Assembly (NCBI GenBank): GCA_964428355.1
Contig: CAYRYU010000034.1
Location: 1 to 64,000, forward strand
Origin: CAYRYU01 sp964428355
GTDB lineage: Bacteria; Muiribacteriota; Ozemobacteria; Ozemobacterales; Ozemobacteraceae
Direction: 5' to 3'
Length of the DNA stretch: 64,000 bases
Shown here: positions 44,195 through 53,192 of the stretch, in pieces
How the letters are laid out: each line of letters begins with the position of its first letter
Position numbering within the stretch: the first letter of the stretch is position 1
The notes under the pieces: model-generated
Told to the model about the DNA's origin: nothing
The model's database searches: none
Seen by the model: the letters and a program-made list of their open reading frames with translations, nothing else
Program-made: the position numbers and the translations under genes

Positions 44195-45273
44195 CAGGTG
44201 TTTATCTTGGAGACGATGTAGACTCCGACTACCGCAAACACTATGTTCTGGAGCCATGCGGAAAGTATGACGGGAAGCATCCCGGTCCTTCCGAGAGACG
44301 TGGAGATACTCATGAAAACGTAATAGATGAAAATGATGATGATCGAGACGCCGAACCCGATGAAGGCCCCGCTCCGATAGGACGTCAGACCGAAGCTCGC
44401 CCCGATTATCGCGAAAAAGAAGCTGGCGAAGGGAAGCGAGATCTTGAGTGCGAGGTCGACCCGAAGATCTGTCGTTTCCACGAACTTCGTCCGTTCGTAG
44501 GTTTCGATCCTTTCCTTGAGTTCTCCGTAGCTCATCTCGTTGGGTTTCTTGCTCTGCCTGGCGAAGTCGATTGGAGTCTCGATCACGCCCGTGGCGTCCA
44601 TTTGTGGAAAAATCGTAGGGGAGGCGGTCTTTCCATCGAGATAGATGTGGTCCTTTACGCCCATCAGGTTCCAGAACTTCCCGTTCCACCTCGCGGAAGC
44701 CGCCGTGATTCGCCTGACAAGCCTGCCCCGGTCGTGATACTCGAGCATGACGTTCTCCATCGTTCCGGTGCTTTCGAAAACCTTTCGTGCGTAGACCGTC
44801 GACCCGTCACTCGCTTTCATGATCGAGTTCTCGGTGGCCTCGGGCTCGACGAGATGGAGGATCTGGGTCCGCCTGATCTCGTTGGCCCTCCGGTTCGAGT
44901 ACGGAACGACCCTGTCGTTGAACCAGAGACTGGTCCCGATCACGATCAAGGCAAAAATGACGACCGGGACGAGAATCCGGAAGAAGTTGATTCCGCCGGC
45001 CTTCATGGCGATGGTTTCGGAATCCTTTGACATCCGCCCAAAAACGAGAAGAGAGGTGAGGAGGACCGACATCGGAAAGGTGAAGATCATGTCCTGAGGA
45101 AGCCGGTAGAGAAACCATTGAAGGACGACAAAGGGGCTGACGTTGTCATTCACGATATGCTGGAGTGCGGACATCAGCGGGTCAATCGCTATGACGACGA
45201 CGAACATGAAGAACCCGAAAAAGAAGGGTCCCACAAGCTGTTTGAAGATGTACTTGTCGAGGATTTTCACCAT
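44194..45273 (-). CDS. LptF/LptG-family (YjgP/YjgQ) lipopolysaccharide export permease
   Basis: The 359-residue protein has six membrane segments in the LptF/G layout: three N-terminal, a periplasmic beta-jellyroll of about 150 residues (SDGSTVYARKVFESTGTMEN...), three C-terminal. LDKYIFKQLVGPFFFG and FPMSVLLTSLLVFGRMSKDS are family signatures. It should pair with a partner permease and the LptB ATPase to lift LPS-like lipids from the inner membrane. A second homologue lies at 57084. A GTG at 45279 is an alternative start. It begins the minus-strand envelope run, divergent from ugd. Confidence 0.85.
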   Translation of the reverse strand: MVKILDKYIFKQLVGPFFFGFFMFVVVIAIDPLMSALQHIVNDNVSPFVVLQWFLYRLPQDMIFTFPMSVLLTSLLVFGRMSKDSETIAMKAGGINFFRILVPVVIFALIVIGTSLWFNDRVVPYSNRRANEIRRTQILHLVEPEATENSIMKASDGSTVYARKVFESTGTMENVMLEYHDRGRLVRRITAASARWNGKFWNLMGVKDHIYLDGKTASPTIFPQMDATGVIETPIDFARQSKKPNEMSYGELKERIETYERTKFVETTDLRVDLALKISLPFASFFFAIIGASFGLTSYRSGAFIGFGVSIIIIFIYYVFMSISTSLGRTGMLPVILSAWLQNIVFAVVGVYIVSKINT

Positions 45274-45305
45274 AGGCACGCTGTTCCCGCAGGAGTGGGG
45301 GAACC

Positions 45306-45334
45306 TTTCAAAATTCCGTTCGAGGTGCTATTAT
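45306..45334 (+). promoter_or_regulatory. Sigma-70-type promoter for ugd
   Basis: The -35 TTTCAA (45306-45311) and -10 TATTAT (45329-45334) have a 17-base spacer. The leader to the ATG at 45382 would be about 40 bases and contains short inverted AAATT/AATTT sequences. Confidence 0.5.
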
Positions 45335-45381
45335 GACTCCCTTCAAGGCAAATTTCAAATCCAATTTGAGGAAAAGACAGC

Positions 45382-46701
45382 ATGAAAGTCGGCGTTATCG
45401 GGGTGGGGTACGTTGGCCTGGTCACCGGAACCTGTTTCGCGGAATCGGGTAATGATGTGGTTTGCGTGGACAACGACGTGCGCAAGGTTGAACGTTTGAA
45501 CCGCGGCGAGATCCCCATCTACGAACCCGGCCTGGAGGAGCTGGTGAAAAGGAACTTCGCCGAGGAGCGAATCCGGTTCACCACGAGTCTGGAGGAGGGG
45601 GTGGCCAGGTCGCTCATCCTCTTCATCGCCGTCGGGACTCCCCCCGGGGAAGACGGATCGGCGGACCTACAGTACGTCCTCGATGTTGCCAGGGGGATCG
45701 GCCGTTTGATGAAGGAGTTCAAGATCGTCGTCAACAAGTCCACCGTCCCGGTCGGAACGGGGGACCTGGTGAAGAAAACAATCCGCGAAGAGCTGGAAAA
45801 GCGCGGAGAGAAGATTCCCTTCGACGTGGTCAGCAACCCGGAGTTCTTGAAGGAGGGAAACGCGATCGACGATTTCATGAAACCCGACCGGGTGGTCGTC
45901 GGCTGCGAGGACGTTCGGACAGCCGAGCTGATGAAGGAACTCTACGCCCCGTTCGTGCGGACCGAAAAGCCGATCCTGATCATGGATGTCCGCTCGTCCG
46001 AGATGACCAAGTATGCCGCGAACGCCATGCTGGCAACGAAGATCTCTTTCATGAACGACATCGCGAACCTCTGCGAAAAGCTGGGCGCGAACGTCGACAA
46101 CGTCCGGAAGGGAATCGGGTCGGACAGCCGGATCGGTTTCCAGTTCATTTTCCCGGGAGCGGGTTACGGTGGAAGCTGTTTCCCGAAGGATGTCCAGGCT
46201 CTCGTCCGGATGGGCGACCAGGCGGGGCACCCTTTGCGGCTTCTCCAGTCGGTCGAGGAGGTCAACACGCGGCAGAAGGAGGTCGTGTTCAACAAGCTTT
46301 CAGCCGCCCTCCAGGGGGATCTGAAAAACAGGAGGATCGCTCTGTGGGGTTTGGCTTTCAAACCAAATACCGACGATATGCGGGAGGCCCCCGCCCTGGT
46401 CGTGATCCGGAAGCTTCTCGCGGCGGGAGCGAAGGTCTCTGCTTATGATCCCGAGGCCATGGACGAGGCCAAAAAGGTGCTCGGAGAAACGATTTCCTAC
46501 TCGAAAAAGAGTTACGACGCATTGAAGGACTGTGATGCCCTCATAGTCATGACCGAGTGGAACGAGTTCCGAAGGCCCGATTTCGACCGGATAAAAGCAT
46601 CGTTGAAAAGGCCGTTGATCATCGACGGCAGGAATATCTACGAGCCCCGGAAGATGAAAGAAATGGGGTTCGAATATCACTCCATTGGGAGGTCTTCATG
46701 A
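45382..46701 (+). CDS. ugd: UDP-glucose 6-dehydrogenase
   Basis: It oxidises UDP-glucose to UDP-glucuronate with two NAD+. The 439-residue length is normal. GVGYVGLVTGTCFAESG is the N-terminal NAD-binding loop, KSTVPVGTGD and NPEFLKEGNAIDDF are family motifs, and GAGYGGSCFPKD carries the catalytic Cys. The C-terminal domain has WGLAFKPNTDDMREAPA. It starts the sugar operon; its stop overlaps the next start by 4 bp (ATGA). UDP-glucuronate could feed capsule, O-antigen or other surface glycans. Confidence 0.95.
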   Translation: MKVGVIGVGYVGLVTGTCFAESGNDVVCVDNDVRKVERLNRGEIPIYEPGLEELVKRNFAEERIRFTTSLEEGVARSLILFIAVGTPPGEDGSADLQYVLDVARGIGRLMKEFKIVVNKSTVPVGTGDLVKKTIREELEKRGEKIPFDVVSNPEFLKEGNAIDDFMKPDRVVVGCEDVRTAELMKELYAPFVRTEKPILIMDVRSSEMTKYAANAMLATKISFMNDIANLCEKLGANVDNVRKGIGSDSRIGFQFIFPGAGYGGSCFPKDVQALVRMGDQAGHPLRLLQSVEEVNTRQKEVVFNKLSAALQGDLKNRRIALWGLAFKPNTDDMREAPALVVIRKLLAAGAKVSAYDPEAMDEAKKVLGETISYSKKSYDALKDCDALIVMTEWNEFRRPDFDRIKASLKRPLIIDGRNIYEPRKMKEMGFEYHSIGRSS

Positions 46702-47717
46702 AGATCATTCTGCCCGTCGCGGGAAAGGGAACCAGATTACGCCCGCACACCCACACAAAGCCCAAGTCCCTGGTCAGGGTCGCAGGGAAAACCGTTCTGG
46801 AGCACGTCATTGCCAGCGTCGGAAAACTGAAGGTTGATGAATACATCATCATCACGGACGAAAACGGGGAGATCATTCAGAAATTCGTCGAGAAGATTTT
46901 TCCAAAACTACCCGTGAAGTACGTCACCCAGACCGACCTGCTCGGGCCCGCCCATGCCGTCTGGCTGGCCGACCCCCACATCAGGGAAGGCGACGACGTC
47001 CTGGTCGTCTTCAACGACACCCTTTTCGTCACGGACCTCACCCGGATTCCCCGACTCGTAGACGGCCTCGACGGCCTGATCTATTCGAAGGAGGTCGAGG
47101 ACTACCGGCGGTTCGGCGTGAACGTGATGAAGGACGGGATCATCGTCGACATGGTCGAGAAACCCGACAAGCCCATCAGCAAGCTCGCCCAGGTCGGCCT
47201 GTACTACCTGAAGGACGGGAAAAATTTCATGAAGGCGATCGCCCGCGCGGTCGAGCAGAAGCTGACCGTAAAGGGCGAGTATTACCTTCCCGAGGTCTTC
47301 AAGCTCATGCTTCGCGATGGGGCGAAGCTCGGGGCACCCGAGATCGACGAATGGCTCGATTGCGGAAAACCCGAGACCCTTCTCGCGACCAACCAGTATC
47401 TCCTGGAGCGGTCGAGCCGAAGCCACTACTGCATCGAGGGATGCGTGATCATCCCCCCGGTCTCCATCGACTCCACCGCCAAGGTCCACCATTCCGTGAT
47501 CGGCCCGCACGTATCGATCGCCGAGGGTTGTCAGGTCGAGAATTCCGTCATCCGCGATTCAGTCATCAACGCGAATTCGATCCTCCAGAACGTGATGCTG
47601 GACCACTCCCTTGTCGGCGACTCGGTCGAACTGACGGGCGTGATGCAACGCATCAACATGGGCGACAACAGCGTCATTGACATGGGCCACACTTCGACGG
47701 GCCCTGTCAGCCGATAG
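46698..47717 (+). CDS. Sugar-1-phosphate nucleotidyltransferase with left-handed beta-helix tail
   Basis: ATG at 46698 follows GGGAGG. The 339-residue enzyme begins with the nucleotidyltransferase signature ILPVAGKGTRLRPHTHTKPK and has FNDTLF as the metal-binding Asp region, VEKPDKP, and DEWLDCGKPETLL in the sugar-binding half. After about residue 255 come hexapeptide repeats of the left-handed helix (SIDSTAKVHHSVIGPHVSIA). This resembles long-form glucose-1-phosphate thymidylyl/uridylyltransferases. The nucleotide and sugar are not certain. It is translationally coupled to ugd and lies 6 bp before pseB. Confidence 0.85.
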   Translation: MKIILPVAGKGTRLRPHTHTKPKSLVRVAGKTVLEHVIASVGKLKVDEYIIITDENGEIIQKFVEKIFPKLPVKYVTQTDLLGPAHAVWLADPHIREGDDVLVVFNDTLFVTDLTRIPRLVDGLDGLIYSKEVEDYRRFGVNVMKDGIIVDMVEKPDKPISKLAQVGLYYLKDGKNFMKAIARAVEQKLTVKGEYYLPEVFKLMLRDGAKLGAPEIDEWLDCGKPETLLATNQYLLERSSRSHYCIEGCVIIPPVSIDSTAKVHHSVIGPHVSIAEGCQVENSVIRDSVINANSILQNVMLDHSLVGDSVELTGVMQRINMGDNSVIDMGHTSTGPVSR

Positions 47718-47723
47718 TCGGGG

Positions 47724-48692
47724 ATGTTTTCGGATCGGACGATCCTCATCACCGGAGGGACCGGTTCTTTCGGCCAGGCTTTCACACGGTATGCCCTTGC
47801 AAACCTGTCGCCGCGAAAAGCCATCATCTATTCGCGGGACGAGTTCAAGCAGTACGAGATGGCGCGGCGTTTCGACGACCGCCGTCTGCGCTTCTTCCTC
47901 GGAGACGTTCGCGACCGGGACAGGCTTTTCCGCGCTTTCACCGACGTCGATTTCGTCGTTCACGCGGCGGCATTGAAGCAGGTCCCTGCCGCGGAGTACA
48001 ACCCGTTCGAAGCCGTCCAGACGAACGTTTGCGGGGCGCAGAACGTCATCGGGGCGGCGATCGACGCGAAAGTGAAGAAGGTGCTTGCACTCAGCACCGA
48101 CAAGGCATGCAATCCGGTCAACCTGTATGGTGCCACCAAGCTCTGTTCCGACAAGCTCTTCATTGCTGCGAACTCCTATTCCGGCGGGCATGAACCACGT
48201 TTCTCCGTTGTCCGGTACGGAAACGTCCTGGGAAGTCGGGGAAGCGTCCTACCCTTGTTCCGCGAGCAGGCGACGAAGGGCGAGATCCTGATCACGGACT
48301 TCCGGATGACCCGTTTCTGGATCACCCTCGATCAGGCGGTCGGGTTTGTCCGAACGTCTCTGGAGCTCATGACCGGAGGGGAACTTTTCATTCCCAAGAT
48401 TCCAAGCATGAAGATCGTCGATCTGGCTGAGGCAATCGCCCCGGGTTGTCCCCGGAAGGAAATCGGGATCCGCCCGGGGGAAAAGCTCCACGAGGTGATG
48501 ATTTCCCCGGAGGATTCGCGGAACCTGCATGAAACCACCGATCGCTACATTAAGTTACCGGATTTTCCATTCTGGACGGCAATTCCACCAGAAGGTTCCG
48601 CCCCAGTCACCCCTGGATTCGAGTTCGCCAGCAATACCAATTCGACCTGGCTGACCGTGGAGGACTTGAGGCGATGGCTGGAAAAGGCCTGA
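47724..48692 (+). CDS. pseB: UDP-N-acetylglucosamine 4,6-dehydratase (inverting), PseB
   Basis: The 322-residue short-chain dehydrogenase/reductase begins ILITGGTGSFGQAF (NAD(P) loop) and has RDEFKQYEMARRF, VVHAAALKQVPAAEYNP and STDKACNPVNLYGATKLCSDK, the PseB fingerprint with its Tyr-x3-Lys. It makes UDP-2-acetamido-2,6-dideoxy-beta-L-arabino-hexos-4-ulose, the first step to pseudaminic acid. The C-terminal part runs TRFWITLDQAVGFV to the end. It overlaps the aminotransferase gene by 19 bp. Confidence 0.93.
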   Translation: MFSDRTILITGGTGSFGQAFTRYALANLSPRKAIIYSRDEFKQYEMARRFDDRRLRFFLGDVRDRDRLFRAFTDVDFVVHAAALKQVPAAEYNPFEAVQTNVCGAQNVIGAAIDAKVKKVLALSTDKACNPVNLYGATKLCSDKLFIAANSYSGGHEPRFSVVRYGNVLGSRGSVLPLFREQATKGEILITDFRMTRFWITLDQAVGFVRTSLELMTGGELFIPKIPSMKIVDLAEAIAPGCPRKEIGIRPGEKLHEVMISPEDSRNLHETTDRYIKLPDFPFWTAIPPEGSAPVTPGFEFASNTNSTWLTVEDLRRWLEKA

Positions 48693-49945
48693 AAAAACCG
48701 CATGACTTTCTTCCCTATGCTCGTCACTCGATTTCCCAGGAGGACATCGAGTCGGTCATAGAGGTTCTTCGCTCCGATTTCCTTACCCAGGGCCCCGCGG
48801 TCGAAAGGTTCGAGTCCGAATTCTGCGCGGCAACGGGAGCCCCTTTCGCCGTTGCCTGCGCCAACGGGACTGCGGCTCTGCACCTTGCAGTCCTTGCTGG
48901 GAACCTGGGCAATGGGGACCGTGTGGTCACGACCCCGATATCCTTCGTCGCTTCCGCCAACGCCGCTCGTTTCGTTGGAGCGGACGTACGTTTCGCCGAT
49001 ATTGACGGGAAGACCTTGAACCTCAGCCCAAGCTCGGTCGAAGATGCTCTCATCCGGTCCGACGCCGAAGGTTGTCCCGTGAGAGCAGTGATCACGGTAG
49101 ATCTGGCGGGCCAGCCGTGCGACATGGAAGCTTTCGGAAGGCTTCGGGAAAGGTTCGGTTTCCTCTGGATCCAGGACGCCAGCCATTCCCTGGGTGCAAC
49201 CTGGACGAATGGGGAAGGGAGATCTTTCAGGATCGGTGAATGGGAAGGCCCCGATCTGACGACCTTCAGTTTCCACGCAATCAAGAACATCACGACCGGA
49301 GAGGGGGGGATGATAACCACCCATCGCGCAGACCTCGCGGAGAAACTGCGGAGGTTCCGCTCCCACGGCATCGTCCGCGAACCCGGCCAGTGGGTATTCC
49401 CCGAGGAAGGTTTCGAGCGGGAAATCTCCATCGGAAACGACGCTTCCCGCGGGCACGGGGAAAACCGACTCGCGAACCCCTGGTATTACGAGATGCAGAC
49501 CCTGGGCTTCAACTACCGTCTCACCGACATCCAGTGTGCCTTGGGCCTTTCCCAGTTGAAGCGTCTGAAAGCCAATGTCGAGAAAAGGCGGGGTTTTGAC
49601 CGCGGGTATCGTGAGCGCATGAAAGGCCAGCCATGGATCCGCTTCCCGGTCGAACCGGATGGAACCAGCCACGCGCATCATCTCTCGATCGTCCGCCTTG
49701 ATTATCCCGGCTTCGGAAAAACGCGCCGGGAGGTAATGTCTTCCCTCCACGACCAGGGGATCGGGACCCAGGTGCATTACATCCCGATCCCGATGATGCC
49801 CTTCCATGCCGGTTCCGAAAGCATGGTCCGGCTTCCCGAGGCTCTTGCCTATTACCGGGAAGCTCTGTCCCTCCCCTGCTTCGCGGAAATGAAGAGTTCC
49901 GATGTCGAGCGAACCGCCAAAGCCCTGACCGGGATCTTCGAATGA
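48674..49945 (+). CDS. pseC: UDP-4-amino-4,6-dideoxy-sugar aminotransferase, PseC
   Basis: The 423-residue enzyme belongs to the DegT/DnrJ/EryC1 PLP aminotransferases. LPYARHSISQEDIESVIEVL is the PseC-like opening, DASHSLGA gives the cofactor Asp, and FSFHAIKNITTGEGGMI carries the PLP-binding Lys. YRLTDIQCALGLSQL and IPIPMMPFH are typical. It aminates the PseB product at C4 with glutamate. It overlaps pseB by 19 bp and the cytidylyltransferase gene by 4 bp (ATGA). Confidence 0.93.
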   Translation: MAGKGLKKPHDFLPYARHSISQEDIESVIEVLRSDFLTQGPAVERFESEFCAATGAPFAVACANGTAALHLAVLAGNLGNGDRVVTTPISFVASANAARFVGADVRFADIDGKTLNLSPSSVEDALIRSDAEGCPVRAVITVDLAGQPCDMEAFGRLRERFGFLWIQDASHSLGATWTNGEGRSFRIGEWEGPDLTTFSFHAIKNITTGEGGMITTHRADLAEKLRRFRSHGIVREPGQWVFPEEGFEREISIGNDASRGHGENRLANPWYYEMQTLGFNYRLTDIQCALGLSQLKRLKANVEKRRGFDRGYRERMKGQPWIRFPVEPDGTSHAHHLSIVRLDYPGFGKTRREVMSSLHDQGIGTQVHYIPIPMMPFHAGSESMVRLPEALAYYREALSLPCFAEMKSSDVERTAKALTGIFE

Positions 49946-50748
49946 ACCGACGGGTCGAGGTCCAGGTCGTGATCCAGGCCCGGATGGGCTCCACGAGGCT
50001 TCCCGGAAAGGTTCTCCTGCCGCTCGGAGGGCGCCCGGTGCTCGGGCATGTGGTCCGGCGCTCATCCGCCGCCCGAAAGGTCGACAGAACGGTGGTTGCC
50101 ACGACCACCCGGGCCGAGGACGACGCGATCGAGGGATTCTGCAAATCTTCAGGGATCCCGGTCTTCAGGGGAGATTCCGAGGACGTCCTGGACCGATATA
50201 GAAGCGCGATCGGGGTATGGCCCACCGATGCCGTGATACGCATCACTGCGGACTGCCCGCTCATCGACCCCGCCGTGATAGATGATCTGATTTCCTTTTT
50301 CGGGAAAGGTTCCTGGGATTATGCCGCAAACGTAAATCCCCCCACGTTCCCCGCGGGTTTCGACGCCGAGATCCTTTCCTCCCAATCTCTCGAGCGTGCC
50401 TGGCGCGAGGCTTCCCTCAAATCTCACCGGGAGCACGTTACCCTATTCATAAGGGAGCATCCGGAGTCCTTCCGGATTGGAAACCTTACGGCGAAGACCG
50501 ATCGGTCGGCTTTGCGCTGCACGCTCGACCGGCCTGAAGATTACACCTTTCTCGAGGCTCTTTTCGCCCATATTCCCGAAGGCGATCCGGCGGTGGGCCT
50601 GGAAGATATCCTTCGGATCATCGATTCCAATCCCGAGCTTGCGAAGCTCAACGCCGGAATCGACCGCTACGAGGGAGTCAAGAAAAGCACCCAAGCCGAA
50701 AACCGCCCGCTCGATCTGATCCTCCCACAAACCACGAAGATTCCCTGA
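49942..50748 (+). CDS. SpsF/PseF-like cytidylyltransferase
   Basis: The 268-residue protein opens with VVIQARMGSTRLPGKVLLPL, the CTP-binding signature of the SpsF/NeuA group. It has ITADCPLIDP for the metal site and LRCTLDRPEDYTFLEALF near the end. In pseudaminate pathways this is the CMP-activating enzyme (PseF step), and SpsF-like proteins often fill it. It is coupled to pseC by a 4-bp overlap. It has a C-terminal extension of about 30 residues compared with typical PseF. Confidence 0.8.
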   Translation: MNRRVEVQVVIQARMGSTRLPGKVLLPLGGRPVLGHVVRRSSAARKVDRTVVATTTRAEDDAIEGFCKSSGIPVFRGDSEDVLDRYRSAIGVWPTDAVIRITADCPLIDPAVIDDLISFFGKGSWDYAANVNPPTFPAGFDAEILSSQSLERAWREASLKSHREHVTLFIREHPESFRIGNLTAKTDRSALRCTLDRPEDYTFLEALFAHIPEGDPAVGLEDILRIIDSNPELAKLNAGIDRYEGVKKSTQAENRPLDLILPQTTKIP

Positions 50749-50821
50749 CTCCGCGAAGTGAGGGAGTCTCCAAGAGTAGTCCAATACCCGCGTTCCCACC
50801 AAGATTGAAAGGAGAATAACC

Positions 50822-51871
50822 GTGGCGATTTCAAATCCCTGTCGGACTGTTCTTTTCCTGTTCCCTCTCGCGCTGATCATTGCGTTTTCCCCGATAGCCT
50901 GGGGGCAGGCAGCCGATTCCGGATGGGTGGTCGATTCGGGGCTCAAGATGCACCTGGGCTACTTCGTCGAACCCGAACCCGTAATCCCCGAAGCGCAGGC
51001 AGCGACGATGCCGGTGATTGCCCTTACCCCGGAGTCGAAGGAGTTCGAGCCCGACATCACCAACATCAGCCTTTCCGGAATCCGCGGACTCGGATTTCCC
51101 CTTCCCGACCGACCCCACCCGGAAACCTTCACGTTCTTCCTCAAATTCTTCGCCTATCCGCAGTTCCTGTCGGCAGCCGGCTCCTTCGAAAAGATCTTCG
51201 AAAGGTTTCTCCTCTCGAAAATGACGGAGCTTCCGGTATTGAAGGAATTCGCTGGAAAACCGGGCAATGTAGTCGTCAAGATGGGAAACATCGCCCCCGC
51301 GACCACGGTCTTCACAGCACAGAAACCGTATCCGCCCTTCCGCCTCCCCAAGACCCCCTTCAAGACGCCCGCCGGGGAGGCATCACCCCAGGATTTCTTC
51401 GACTCGAACATCCCCTTTTCGTCGATCTACCTGACCCCGGCCGCGAATGAACCCGCTGACCTTTCTGCGGACGACCGGGCCAAATGGAGCGCGAACGGGG
51501 TTTTGTCCTTCCACAAGCAACTCGTGGCTGTCTACGAACAGAACCTGAAGGAACTCAAGGTCGCCGATCCTCAGAAAACCCGCTGTTTCCAGGTCCCTTT
51601 GCCTGGCGAACGGGGAAAAGACCCGACGGTTTTCGCCTCGCTCGAGCTGTTGCAGACCCCCTTCGTGTTCGGCAACTTCCGCGACCTCCCGATGCCCCAC
51701 GACCCCAAGAAGATCTTTCTCTCGGGTCTTCTCCTGGTTCATTACAGTGAATTCAAGGGGCCCGCGGGAACCACCCCCGAGAACCTCGTCATCCATTCCC
51801 CCGAGTTCGAAAAGCAGTTCAAGGCGGAAAAGGCATACGTCCTCGAAATTGGTTCGGTTGTGCGTTTCTAG
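50822..51871 (+). CDS. Secreted protein of unknown function within the pse cluster
   Basis: It starts at GTG 50822 after AAGGAG. The 349-residue protein has a signal peptide (residues 1-28) and no known domain. It is Pro/Phe-rich, with no cysteine pairs or repeats that stand out. It lies 73 bp after the cytidylyltransferase and before the repeat element that precedes pseI, so it may be in the same transcript or a separate insertion. Its place between sugar genes is the only clue; it could be an exported glycosylation target or an unrelated gene. Confidence 0.55.
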   Translation: MAISNPCRTVLFLFPLALIIAFSPIAWGQAADSGWVVDSGLKMHLGYFVEPEPVIPEAQAATMPVIALTPESKEFEPDITNISLSGIRGLGFPLPDRPHPETFTFFLKFFAYPQFLSAAGSFEKIFERFLLSKMTELPVLKEFAGKPGNVVVKMGNIAPATTVFTAQKPYPPFRLPKTPFKTPAGEASPQDFFDSNIPFSSIYLTPAANEPADLSADDRAKWSANGVLSFHKQLVAVYEQNLKELKVADPQKTRCFQVPLPGERGKDPTVFASLELLQTPFVFGNFRDLPMPHDPKKIFLSGLLLVHYSEFKGPAGTTPENLVIHSPEFEKQFKAEKAYVLEIGSVVRF

Positions 51872-51884
51872 ACGGGCGACCAAA

Positions 51885-52070
51885 GCTGCCACGGAGNNNN
51901 NNNNNNNNNNNNNNNNNNNNNNNNNNNNNNNNNNNNNNNNNNNNNNNNNNNNNNNNNNNNNNNNNNNNNNNNNNNNNNNNNNNNNNNNNNNNNNNNCCGA
52001 GACGCAAAGAAAAGCCCCTGGGCGCGGATTTTTAAACTTCATCTCTGTGCCTTGGTGACTCTGTGGCAAG
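51885..52070. repeat. Intergenic inverted-repeat element, interrupted by an assembly gap
   Basis: The left arm GCCACGGAG (51888-51896) and right arm CTCTGTGGC (52059-52067) pair with one wobble. Further in, CCGAGACGCAAAGA (51997-52010) pairs imperfectly (10 of 14) with TCTCTGTGCCTTGG (52042-52055). The CTCTGTG..CTCTGTGGC pattern resembles dispersed 'CACAGAG' repeat families seen in many bacterial genomes. The whole region of 277 bp between genes holds no coding sequence. Confidence 0.7.
51897..51996. other. Assembly gap (100 N) inside the inverted-repeat element
   Basis: One hundred Ns between the arms of a palindromic element. Multi-copy or self-complementary sequence probably stopped the assembly. 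The true length is unknown. Confidence 0.95.
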
Positions 52071-52104
52071 CCCGTTTCAGCGGCAATCCCGGGACGAACG
52101 GTCC

Positions 52105-52133
52105 TTGACGCACCGGGAACCAACCGATAGAAT
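52105..52133 (+). promoter_or_regulatory. Sigma-70-type promoter for pseI
   Basis: The -35 TTGACG (52105-52110) and -10 TAGAAT (52128-52133) have a 17-base spacer and lie just after the repeat element. The start codon at 52149 is 15 bases beyond the -10, so the leader is very short. Confidence 0.6.
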
Positions 52134-52148
52134 GGCCACCGAGAGCCC

Positions 52149-53192
52149 ATGAAGATCGGGAAAAGGACAATCGGCGGCGGAAATCCCAGCTTCGTCATCG
52201 CCGAAGCTGGAAGCAACCACAATCGCGACCTTGCCACGGCCCTCCGGCTCATCGAGGTCGCGGCCGATGCAGGGGCGGACGCGGTCAAGTTCCAGCTCTT
52301 CAGTGCGGAGAAGCTCTATTCCAAGAAAACTCCCATGGCAACCTACCTCCGGGACAAGAACCTCGCCAAACCGGGAGAAACTCTCTGGGACATCATCAAA
52401 CGGAATGAAATCCCGCGTGGTTGGCTTCCCCAACTCGTTTCCCGTTGCAGGGAAAGGGGGATCGCCTTTCTTGCGACCCCTTTCGATCTCGAGGCGGTCG
52501 ACGAGCTCGAGGAAGTCGGAGTCGAGGTTTTCAAGGTCGCGAGTTTCGAGATCACCCACCTTCCGCTTCTGGAAAGAGTCGGAAGGACCGGAAAACCATT
52601 GATCCTGTCGACCGGGATGGCGAGCCTCGAGGATGTGGAAACCGCTCTCACCGCTTTCAGGAAGGGGGGAGGAAAGGAGATCGCGCTACTCCACTGCGCA
52701 ATAGCCTACCCACCTCGCTTCGAGGACCTCAACCTGCGCGTCATGGACACCCTCAGGCAGGCATTCCAGGTTCCAACGGGTTTTTCCGACCACACCATGG
52801 GGTTCGTATCCGACATCGCCGCCGTGGCACGGGGTGCCGAGATCATCGAGAAGCATTTCACCCTCGACCGCCGGTCCGAAGGGCCCGACCATCCATTCTC
52901 CCTCGAACCCGATGAACTGAAGGCGATGGTGGCCGCGATCCGGGATGCGGAAGCCGCTCTGGGGAGTCCGGTAAAGGGCCACACTCCCGCCGAGGAGGAA
53001 CTCCATCGTCTTGCCAGGAGAAGCCTCGTTGCGGCATGTCGCATTCCCGCAGGAACGGTCATTACCCCGGCCATGATCGCCGTGAAGCGCCCGGGATACG
53101 GCATCCCGACGCGGCAAATCGATCTGGTCATCGGAAGAACCGCCAGAATCGACATCGACGAGGATGATATACTCGCGTGGGAGATGTTTTGA
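52149..53192 (+). CDS. pseI: Pseudaminic/N-acetylneuraminic acid synthase (NeuB/PseI family)
   Basis: The 347-residue enzyme condenses phosphoenolpyruvate with a 6-carbon amino sugar to make a nonulosonic acid. VIAEAGSNHNRDLATAL is the family opening, DAVKFQLFSAEKLYS and ILSTGMASLEDVE are barrel motifs, and GFSDHTMG and EKHFTLDRRSEGPDHPFSLEP bind metal and substrate. An antifreeze-like SAF domain ends it (about residues 285-347). The neighbours PseB and PseC make PseI the likelier call than NeuB. It has its own promoter, and its stop overlaps the GNAT start (TTGA). Confidence 0.9.
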   Translation: MKIGKRTIGGGNPSFVIAEAGSNHNRDLATALRLIEVAADAGADAVKFQLFSAEKLYSKKTPMATYLRDKNLAKPGETLWDIIKRNEIPRGWLPQLVSRCRERGIAFLATPFDLEAVDELEEVGVEVFKVASFEITHLPLLERVGRTGKPLILSTGMASLEDVETALTAFRKGGGKEIALLHCAIAYPPRFEDLNLRVMDTLRQAFQVPTGFSDHTMGFVSDIAAVARGAEIIEKHFTLDRRSEGPDHPFSLEPDELKAMVAAIRDAEAALGSPVKGHTPAEEELHRLARRSLVAACRIPAGTVITPAMIAVKRPGYGIPTRQIDLVIGRTARIDIDEDDILAWEMF

